Source of the DNA: Vicia villosa
Taxonomy: Eukaryota; Streptophyta; Magnoliopsida; Fabales; Fabaceae
DNA length: 64,000 nucleotides
Direction: 5' to 3'
Assembly (NCBI RefSeq): GCF_029867415.1
Contig: NC_081184.1
Span: 104,827,692 to 104,891,691, forward strand
This document shows, piece after piece, positions 55,289-64,000 of the stretch. Numbering within the stretch: position 1 is the first letter of the stretch; the number at the start of each line of letters is the position of its first letter. Below the pieces are notes generated by a model, which was not told the DNA's origin, searched no databases, and saw only the letters and a program-made list of their open reading frames with translations. The translations under genes were made by a program, and so were the position numbers.

Positions 55289-55903
55289 ATGGATTTCGAG
55301 CAATCAGTCAAACACCTCCAGGCTCAGAATACCCGATCCCAGACTTTGATTCTGAACTCACCCAAGGGGCAAGAAGAATTAAAGGAACTCCTATTCTTGG
55401 GGTACAATTACAATGCAAGATGCGTTTATTATTCGAACAATCCTGGTTATGGTGTAAAGGATGGTAGACCGTTGAAGCGTGCCATTAAAGATTTAATCAT
55501 GACACTCAAATCAGAAAAGACCACGACAATGAAGTCACGACAACTGAGTCACGACAACAAAGTCACGACAACTGAGTCACGATAATGGAATCACGACAAC
55601 AAAGTCACGACAACTGAGTCACGATAATGGAATCACGACAACTGAGTCACAACAATCAATTCACTCGTATGATCCAGACGCTCAGGGAAATCGAGCCAAC
55701 GAGTTCTAACACCTACATTCCTGACTATAAACCCAATGCGAGGTGCGCGTACCATTCCAACAGTCTTGGACATTACACAAACAATTGCTAGACATTAAAG
55801 AATAAGATTCAAGATCTGATCAATGACGGAGAAATCAAATCCAACACTCCTGAAACCCCTGTGGTGATCACCGCCCCTATGCCTAGTCATGACAAGATTG
55901 ATT
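55289..55903 (+). pseudogene. Gag zinc-knuckle remnants, two copies, internal region 2
   Basis: Copy of the remnants at 46659-47273, with the same replaced cysteine and the same internal TAG. The shared defects show that the decay preceded the tandem duplication. Confidence 0.68.
55523..55662. repeat. 14-bp tandem array in internal region 2
   Basis: Ten units, the counterpart of 46893-47032. Confidence 0.85.
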
Positions 55904-58145
55904 GACGTCTCGACGGACGAACTTTTGGATCATTAGATCTACTTTCATTTGCAAGTTCTTTCCTGTTTGTTTAAACATTTGACTCATGATAGACATTATC
56001 TGTTTTAATAATCATCATCAGTGCATTGCATATATTTGTCTTGAATAAATTATTTCGCTATCACTCATTTTTAATTGCGTCTTTACTTTGCATATGTTTT
56101 GTGATACTCGACTCCTGCTAAAGCTGTATGCCTTTTAAGGGAGGATGACGAAAATGATACCGCAACCTCATACAATATACTTTTGAACAGACTATGCTGA
56201 CGATGTATAGGCATTGTTTCAATTCCTAAACAGTGGAGATATAAGGATGATAATCTCTCATCAACCCCTTTGAGCCTAAGAAGTAGAAGTTTCTTTCTTG
56301 TACTAATAAAAACCCTTGATCATAACCTGGGGCAGGGTAGTTCTCATTTAATTTGGCTGTGCATTCTATTTTAAGAGAATCATTCAGTACACCTTTCAAC
56401 AAAGGTTTCAATCACAAACGTTCAACCGCACACATCAAAGAAGTGTTGGAAATGTCAATCAAAAGACAATGACGGTTCATCAATCATCAAATAAGGCAGT
56501 CAATATCTTTCAAAAAGAAAAAAAATGAAAAAACATATATACAAAGAAAAGCCTGCTATGTCAAAAATCAAAAAGATGACTTAGGCAAAAATCAAGGCAT
56601 CCCGCTGACTGTAAGCTCAAAATAAACAGTTCAGGCAAAAGTTAGGGATATAAAAAAGATGAAAGAAGAGAAGTCAATAAATTCCTGAACAACACAATGT
56701 TATGACTACCAAAAGGAAGAAGTGACTGCCATCTTGAAAGTTCTCTTTGCTTGGGAACCATCATCATTATCAAAGGTGCAAATCCAAAAGTCTCTTGGAA
56801 CCTGAATGCATAGGTTGAATTAACTGAGCTCAGGACTGAAGATTATCACGAAGATGGGTGGGTACAAATAAACTTTGAGCCTTTATCCTTTGTTTCTTAA
56901 ACCGTGAACCAAGCCACGTTACAACCCCTTGAAAGTCCTAATTGAAGCATGGTTAGTTCGAAAGCATACTGTCACCAAAAAGGTATCCCGACTCCTTAGG
57001 GTTTACTACAAATGTTAAGTTGATATCCGTTTCTTACAAACATCACATTGTTACAAATAGCATGTTCTTACAAATGTCATGTTTTTACATCTCCTGCTTT
57101 AATGTTTTTCAAAAACTCAAGACAAATGTATGCATTGCATCTCATGAATACATTATTAAACATATTCTGCTACATAATTTCAAATGTTAGCAACAGAAAG
57201 AATTTGCACAGGGTACAACTAATGACTGAAAGTTATCCCGACAGACAATATTACTCCAAGAAACCATGTCTCTTACGTATACAAGGGGCATGACATGTTT
57301 TATCCAATCAATCTGGGGCAATCAAGTCAAGATTTCGAAAATCTCTCATGGATGCTCGAACAATCAGGGGCATGCATCCAAGTATATCTAAAGCTACTCC
57401 CCAATCAACGTGAGACATTGCCATGAGCCTATGATTACCGGGGGCATATCGCCCATAGTGAACATCTCATAAAGTCCTCGCGAGGCGAATCTTTCCAAAG
57501 TTCCTGCTAACTGGGGCAAATCTATGCAAGTCCAGTTCAACATCTTGATCAATACTCAGTGGCATGTCCTGAATCAAGTAGTAAGTTACTATGATACTTG
57601 GGGCAACTTTCAAGACACCCACATCTCCCCACAGATCCAGGTTCATAAGATCACATCCCCACAGAGTAATCATTAAGAAGATATCTTCAAAAGTTCTCGT
57701 CCCGACAAAGACATAACTCCCCAATAGGGCTTACATCTTCAACACTACCGGTCATCCAACATGTTGCTCTTCTCCAATAGGGTTTATTAATATCTCTAAA
57801 TCAGGGTACATCAAACTACTGATCATCCCCAAGCAGAAACCATAAATCCCCAGCTGAGCATCTTCAAGACAAGATCGGACAATAAAATCACAAGGATACA
57901 GAGATTTATTTTCTCAATCAAGACAACATAAATCATATTCACATATCATAAATCATAAACATATTCATACAACTGCATACATGTTCATACATAATACATA
58001 ATGCATCGCGACAAGTGCGTACATAACATGCGAGGTTCTCATTTATTTTGAGAATCCCGTCACATAAACGCATTACATGCATCATGACATGGCATAAAAA
58101 ACTAACTTTACCTTTTTCAGGTTACTGCTGCAGTCAAATAAACAT

Positions 58146-58730
58146 TATCTACCTTCAGATCTAAGTCGATACCTTGGACGGTTCCTTAATGATCTACCTT
58201 TGGAGTTAAGTCGATACCTTGGACGGTTCCTTAACGATCCACCTTCAGAGTTAAGTCGATACCTTGGACGGTTCCTTAACAATCTACCTTCAGATTTAAG
58301 TCGATACCTTGGACGGTTCCTTAATGATCTACCTTTGGAGTTAAGTCGATACCTTGGACGGTTCCTTAATGATCCACCCTCAGAGTTAAGTCGATGCCTT
58401 GGACGGTTCCTTAACAATCTATCTTTAGATCTAAGTCGATACCTTGGACGGTTCCTTAATGATCTACCTTTGGAGTTAAGTCGATACCTTGGACGGTTCC
58501 TTAATGATCCACCCTCAGAGTTAAGTCGATACTTTGGACGGTTCCTTAACAATCTACCTTTAGATCTAAGTCGATACCTTGGACGGTTCCTTAGTGATCT
58601 ACCTTTGGAGTTAAGTCGATACCTTGGACAGTTCCTTAATGATCCACCTTCAGAGTTAAGTCGATGCCTTGAACGGTTCCTTAACAATATACCTTCAGAT
58701 TTAAGTCGATATCTCAGACGATTCCTTAAA
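58146..58730. repeat. 45-bp minisatellite, 13 copies
   Basis: Same unit as at 49516-50370. The first and last units match those of the larger array, so the six-unit difference arose inside the array. Confidence 0.94.
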
Positions 58731-58967
58731 CAATCAACTTTTCAAAATCTAAAAGCAGTTCCGTAACGATCAACACTCAAACAACTACTTCTCAAACACT
58801 CCAAACATAATCTGATGCATGATTTACTGGATGGCATCCTCAAGCCCATCCCCGACAAAGGAAAATTTCTTGGTATTCTAGTGTTCAATCATCTTCCACC
58901 TTCAGATACCGACTGACATACAAACCACTCTACATCTTCAGGTTTAAGACAATTGAACAGGGGCAGC

Positions 58968-61900
58968 TGTCATACCCCAAAATTTGCCCTCCTTTTTTAT
59001 CTGGCTTATCACTTCAGAATCATTTACACCATTTGCATTAGCATTCATAAACATCACATATTCATCTTTGCACGTTTTGTTCGTTTGTACGATTTAATAA
59101 CATTTTTAATTTACTTATTTTTCTGGTTTACAATTTTAATTTTAATTTAATTTATAATTAATATTAGTAAATCATTTTATTATGTTTATATATTATTCTA
59201 TTTCTTTTTGGCTTTTAGGTGCAAATAGAAATGAAGTCCATTGAACTTAAATTGATCCAAGCCCATGGCCTTAAAAGAAGTCCTTAGTCCTATCATTTTT
59301 ATTTTTATAAAATTTTATTAATATTTATTTGAGTTTTTTATTCATTTAAATATTAAATAAGTTATTAAAAATATAAAATAATGGGATTGTAATCCCAAAT
59401 TATAGGCTAAATCTTTCAAAGAACCAGAAAATCCAATCTATATGACAGAAAATCGTGGAAAGCTTGATTGAATATGTGATTTGGCTAATTGAAAGTTTCT
59501 ATTTTTTCTTCAATCAAATCTCAATCTCCAAAAGATGAATATTGAATTTGTTTCTGTTGACCTACTTCTTCTCTTATAAATACTTGGATCAGTACAAGGA
59601 TTACGGGGGCTGAAAATCGGAAGCAAGCTTCAAGAAATCGAAGAGAGAAGGCAAATCGGTTTTGTGAGTTTGACGCCAATTAAAGGACTTTTGAAGACTC
59701 GGAAGTAATCGCTGAAGGTGTAGCAAGCTTTCCCAGTCATCTCCAAATCATAGGACGCCTGGAATCGAGTTCGTCGCACGTTACAGTTTGCATCACGTTT
59801 CCGAATTCAATTATGCCCGATTACGCATCATGAACTATTTTCGATTGTATATTTGTGTTTCCATTGATGTTTACAAACGTTCTGGATACATTAATTGAGT
59901 TTTAAGTGTAGATTAAGAAATCCGCCATTATTAGGTTTATGAAGCTTTGAATTGGGAACTCTGGGTACGCAAAGAATTGGCCGCAATTAGTGGTTCCCTC
60001 GGACTCGGGACGTAGCATATAGTTAATCTGGGTTATTATTTTGCGTTTATTGATGAATGTTTGCAAATTCTGAGATTGGAGGTTATGGCCACAGTGCAAA
60101 AACGTTGCCAAAGGTTCTTTGTTGTTTTTTCAGAAAGATCCCACGAAGGGGACGATGGACTGGGCGCGATTCTTTTTCTTTTTTTTTTTAATTTTTTGTA
60201 ACTTAATGTTATCATAAGGTTTCTGTTTCATGCTTCTAACAGCTAATCAGTATGGCCTAGTTGGCAAAAGACGCATATGCATGGCAAGGAACCAGGGTTT
60301 GACCCTCACCTTCGCCAATTATTTTTGTGAAGGATATTCCTCCAGATTTCATACAGGTTGTCCACAAAGACTCATCATGCGCGTCCAATCCCTACCGTCT
60401 GATCGCTAGCGCACTGGATCCAATGCTCTGAGGTTGAAGGACTATTGCATGGACTATCAGGCTCACCACACTATATAACACACGCTAAGTTCTTTTTCTT
60501 TCTTCTTTTTTTAAATTTCCTTTGTCTTATTTTCTTTTTGGTTTTATTTATTCTTAATAATTTTATTTAGTTTATTAATTTTGATTACATATTGATTTTA
60601 GTTAGGTTGTTATTTTTTATTAGATTAGTTTTAGAACAATTAATTTATTTAGGTTTTAGTTAATAATTTAATTAGTTAATTTAGAGTCATTAGTTTAAAT
60701 AATTAGGGTTCATAAAATTAATTTAGTCAGGATTAGCCGATTTTAAAATTAATTAGGTTGAAAACCAATAATTGATTTTTAGGTTCGTTGACTTCGATTC
60801 ATTTAGAAACACTAATAGCCTTAGGTAGTTAGGTAGGTGTCGTCCATTAACTTTAAAACTCTTTCCCTAAAACACCAGAGTTCGCCCTGATTTTTTCCAA
60901 AGAAAAACCTTTTCCTTTAATTTATTATTTTTAACTTATTTAAACATTTTATTTTTGTTATCTAATAATTTTATATGGAATAGTTATTTCTATAATTAAT
61001 TATTTTACTTGGTTTGTTTTCGCCCATTAGGGTTTAGATCAGTTAATACAATGAAAATAGTTTATTTTCTGTGCCTTTTCAGGGTTGACTTTTCTAATAC
61101 CTTCCGACTATGCTCCACGTCAAGCCAAAAGCTAAGTCCTATTTCGTATTTATTTTAAATATTTATTTTATTTTGTTTTTTATCAAATTAGGGTTAAATT
61201 TAATTGCCATTGAATTAGCCATACACTCAGTGCTTCCTATTATTTCTCTATTCAATTCTCAGATGTTCAGAGTCAATGCTTCAGGCTACCTCCGACTATC
61301 AACCTTCATCAATTGAAGCTAAGTATTCTTTCCCTTTCTCGTATGTTTACTTTTATTGATTAGGGTTAACTCTGTTTATGGCCGAACCGATAATGCACTC
61401 ACCCTACTTTCACTTGCTATTTTTCCCACCTTTTTAGGGTTTGTCAATTGCCAAAGCTACGAGTGTCGGTAACCCTAAACCCTAACTCTAATATTTTCTG
61501 TTTTAATTTTTTAATTATATCCCGCTGGTTTCAATTCCCCTCTCATCCGCTGGTTTCATTTTCCCCTTCCCCATAATTGTTTATAGTTTTATACTATTAC
61601 GTGTTAGTAATCTTAGGGAGTGCAAGTCTTGAACTGAATTAGAATGACTTAATTACAAGATAAAATTTCTGAATTAATCACGTGATTGTTGCACCCACGC
61701 ACACTTTTGGGGTAACCTCTCTGTTGCCTTGTTGCCTGTTGCCTTGTGTTTTTTTGCAGAATAGCCATGTCCCTCGAATACGAGGATACCTCAGCCATGC
61801 TGCCTCGATAAATAAAGGTCATACGACCCTAATGATGCTGCCTTTGATACACTGATATGACTTCGACCCTCAGAAGTTGCCTACGAAAAAGGCTGAGGTA

Positions 61901-62448
61901 TCTTCTGGTTGCCTCCGAAAAAGGCTGTTCTGATCCTTCCCTTTAGACTACCTGCTTCTCTATGGCATGGGACAGTTTTAAGGCGAACGATAACTCGACG
62001 ACCCTTCAACCTCCAAATGAAAGGCTTCCTGCCCTCTTATGGCAAGGATAGACCCTTTCACCCTGAAAGGCTAAAAAGAACATTTTTCATCTAACCAGGT
62101 AATTTGCCCTTAATTGCATGCTCTGGTTTAAAAACATCTTTCTACTATTTTCTAAACACTTTCAAGGCTACGCTCATTTACGAGCTAAAGTCCTTGTTTC
62201 TTCTTCTTCTACATTTCTAAAACTTTTTGTTTCGAAAACGAGCAAAGCAATTAAGAGCCCATGGAAAACCATGGATGCAAAGGGTGCTTTTTAAACCTTC
62301 CCTTTGCATAATTATCCCCCGAACCCGTTTCTTTTAAAAAGGTTTTTTCTGTTCTTTTAGCCTTTCTAATATTTGGATAAAATAAAAGTCGGTGGCGACT
62401 CATGCTTAACCGCGACATTTCAAATTAAAGTCAGTTCACCGTATTACA
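58968..62448 (+). repeat. LTR C (right) of the tandem complex
   Basis: 3,481 bp, with TATAAATA at 59575-59582. It carries more than thirty differences from LTR A, including an extra AGTTTTAT-type insertion near 61588, loss of one TTGCCTTG unit near 61735 and several changes at CpG sites. It ends TTACA at 62448, followed by the GCAAC duplication. Confidence 0.93.
60252..60317 (+). other. tRNA-like segment within LTR C
   Basis: The A-box-like sequence is intact (60253-60264), but the B box reads GGTTTGACCC (60296-60305), a C-to-T change at the CpG found in A and B. Confidence 0.55.
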
Positions 62449-62453
62449 GCAAC

Positions 62454-62741
62454 ATTTATGGCCAAACAGGGGGAGAAGTATTATGTGTCACCCCAGAACA
62501 ACAAGAATGGTGCTTGTGTGTGATCAACAATTCTATTTGCTTATCTTTGTGTTGATTTGTTTGTGCTTGTGCTACTCTTGTGGCTGTCTGTCTATTTTTG
62601 TCTGAGCATTGTGTGCATACTGGTGATGTATGCTATTTGTTTGTATTAACTTGTGTTATTGTGTTTTGGTTATCCACTGCAAGTTTTTCTCTGATATGGT
62701 GTGACAGGATGTTTTAGCAAAAAATTTGCCAAAGGGGAGAT
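62454..62741 (+). other. 3' untranslated end of the second copia with polypurine tract
   Basis: The sequence resumes after GCAAC with ATTTATGGCCAAACAGGGGG. A TG-rich stretch leads to CCAAAGGGGAGAT at 62729-62741, the likely plus-strand primer before the LTR. No coding motif is present. Confidence 0.65.
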
Positions 62742-63648
62742 TGAAGGTGTTTGCATGTTGGTTGCATTATTGGTAAAACATACCTGGTTAATTGTATATA
62801 TGCAGGTTGCATATATGTGTTGAGCTAATACAGGTTGTGTAGTGAATGTCATGATCGATGTCATGACATCCATGTGTGATAGCAAGAGCTGTTAGTGTTT
62901 ATTAGTTGTGTTTCCTGATTTATCACTTTTATCTATTTAGGAAACTTTTTATTGAGTTCTACAAATTTCGTTCAGAAGATCCTACTGACAACACATTGTG
63001 TAACAGACAGTTGGCATGTGAATTAGGTTAACTTTGTTAACCCTAATGTGTTTCTTAAAAATCCTAAGGCCCAAGACTGCATATAAAAAGATTTGCAATC
63101 CTAATTTGGAACGCAGACAGAAGATTGTGTATTTTGAAGAACTGTTATTCTGTAACTGTCTCTTGTGATCCACGCTATTATCTTTGATGATTGCGTTGGA
63201 ATTAGTTTGTGTTGTTGTTGTGTCACTCTAAGGTTTTAAGCACGAGTGTGTGTCTCTTGATTGAAGCTTTTAAGAAGATCAAGGTGTGTTTTTGAAGTGT
63301 GTCTTCTATCTGTAATTGTTTATTGTGTATGTGTAATCACCGCTGTGATTGAGGGGGAGTGGAATGGAGATATTCCATATCTAGGTAGAACCTAGGTAGA
63401 AGGGTCATTGGGTAGTGATTAAGTGAGAAGTTGTAAATGGGGAAGTTTAGCTTTGAATTGATACTACTGATAGTGGACTTCATCCCTGACTTGGTAGCCC
63501 CCAGAGTAGGTTGTTTGAACCGAACTGGGTAAACAATTATGTGTGTTCTTTACTGTTTTATGCTGTTTTATTATTACTGTCTGTGCTGCATAATTGTGGA
63601 TGTCATAACATCCAGTTTGACATCGAGCGTGTGTTACTAGAATTTTCA
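62742..63648 (+). repeat. 3' LTR of the second copia
   Basis: It starts TGAAGGTGTTTGCATG right after the polypurine tract. A TATA-like ATATAAAA lies at 63081-63088. Bases 63264-63338 recur at 38988-39062. The end is placed at a CA near 63648 but could lie elsewhere, since no complete partner exists in the window. Confidence 0.6.
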
Positions 63649-64000
63649 GAACAAAAGTTTACTTGCTTTTACAAAATTTTACAAAGAATATATTTGAGAG
63701 AATTGAGCAGCATTTTAGCTTAAGTTTTATGTAGAATCGTTTTTCTTCAGCATTTCTTCAATCTTCTAAGTCTTCCTTTTATAGCCAAAAAGAAGTCCGT
63801 TGAAAGGTAGAATTGGAATACTTAATTCCAATTATCTTGTCCATAATAGTTAGTGAGGGAGTGCTCGACAACATAGTATCTTAATACAGTCCTTGCGCCA
63901 CCCTATCCAAGTAGTGGAAACATATGTCCCTCGTACTATTTCCTCACATAAACCAATTTTGATCTTATCTTCTAATCTTTAGAGGCTTTTGATAGTTGAT
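63649..64000 (-). other. Possible LTR of another element, minus strand, runs off the window
   Basis: No gene is visible. On the minus strand TATAAAAGG (63783-63775) is followed by a leader-like stretch, GAAGACTTAGAAGATTGAAG, as in copia LTRs. No terminal TG or CA could be fixed, so this is only a suggestion. Confidence 0.35.

Larger units (their letters stand above)
54085..58967 (+). other. Internal region 2 of the tandem complex
   Basis: 4,883 bp, with primer site at 54089-54106 and polypurine tract before 58968. It is 270 bp shorter than internal region 1, entirely because the minisatellite has six fewer 45-bp units. Single-base differences from region 1 include sites near 54195, 54548, 55588, 56207, 57335 and 58791. 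Confidence 0.85.
41979..62448 (+). mobile_element. Tandem non-autonomous LTR element: LTR-internal-LTR-internal-LTR
   Basis: Three LTRs (41979-45454, 50608-54084, 58968-62448) alternate with two internal regions (45455-50607, 54085-58967). GCAAC occurs once on each outer flank (41974-41978 and 62449-62453), and no duplication separates the inner units, so this is a single insertion later duplicated in tandem. Each LTR starts TGTCATACCCCAAAATT and ends TTACA or TCACA. Primer sites match tRNA-Arg. Only gag remnants are encoded. The host is the 3' end of the second copia. Confidence 0.92.
38988..63648 (+). mobile_element. Second Ty1/copia element, deleted and split by the tandem complex
   Basis: The left part (38988-41978) has an LTR fragment, gag-protease, a non-canonical segment and RNase H. 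The right part (62449 to about 63648) has the 3' untranslated end, polypurine tract and 3' LTR. The 41979-62448 complex lies between them, with GCAAC duplicated. The first ~75 bases match 63264-63338 inside the 3' LTR, so the left end is a truncated 5' LTR. Integrase and most of reverse transcriptase are missing. The right limit is uncertain because no intact 5' LTR is available. Confidence 0.8.

Noticed and set aside
41979..62448. Two independent LTR element insertions side by side.
   Set aside because: The units share the middle LTR, no target duplication lies at the inner junctions, and the same GCAAC is found only on the outer flanks. An assembly artefact is still possible but would not easily create a single-switch chimeric LTR.

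Overview
The window is plant nuclear DNA, almost certainly from a legume with a large, repeat-rich genome; a Fabeae relative of pea, vetch or lentil is my inference from the element types. I see no intact host gene. More than four fifths of it can be assigned to transposable elements of several classes, many nested in one another.

Left region, 1-11485. After AT-rich DNA with nothing recognisable (1-2099) comes a non-autonomous Helitron of about 5.0 kb (2100 to about 7124, minus orientation). It carries exon-intron pieces of at least four unrelated host genes, all in the Helitron's own direction: the leader and first exon of ribosomal protein L3, the first exon of a kinesin-7 motor, two or three exons of a TRAF-type zinc-finger protein, and the catalytic-serine exon of a subtilisin-like protease. 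A tRNA-derived SINE with a 16-bp target duplication sits inside it. From 7125 to 10420 there is degenerate, largely unassigned DNA with a tandem repeat. At 10421-11375 lies a PIF/Harbinger (Tourist-like) MITE containing three TA arrays.

Central region, 11486-38990. A SIRE-like Ty1/copia element (5' LTR, gag, decayed pol, envelope-like region, 3' LTR) is cut at 19198 by a Ty3/gypsy element of the Tat lineage with two RNase H domains. That element is itself split inside RNase H by an 11.2-kb, coding-free LTR element on the minus strand (25904-37094), with 3,182-bp LTRs that look identical and an AAGCC target duplication. The Tat pol resumes at 37095 and breaks off near 38990, fused to a deleted Ty1/copia element.

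Right region, 38990-64000. The second copia keeps part of an LTR, gag-protease and RNase H, but integrase and most of the reverse transcriptase are replaced by a non-canonical stretch with a second zinc knuckle. Between its RNase H and its 3' LTR sits a 20.5-kb insertion with the order LTR-internal-LTR-internal-LTR, bounded by a single GCAAC target duplication. Its middle LTR is a recombinant: the left 0.5 kb matches the right-hand LTR and the rest matches the left-hand LTR, as expected for unequal crossing-over between the two LTRs of one element. The two internal regions differ in length only by the copy number of a 45-bp minisatellite (19 against 13). This complex and the minus-strand element at 25904-37094 belong to the same broad non-autonomous group: both have a primer site matching tRNA-Arg, similar LTR ends and shared internal sequence.

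Inferred order of events: the SIRE-like copia was hit by the Tat element, which was hit by the minus-strand element; separately the second copia was hit by the tandem complex; a deletion or illegitimate recombination then joined the Tat element to the second copia at about 38990. All polyproteins carry stops or frameshifts, so nothing here looks autonomously active, but the youngest non-autonomous elements are well preserved.
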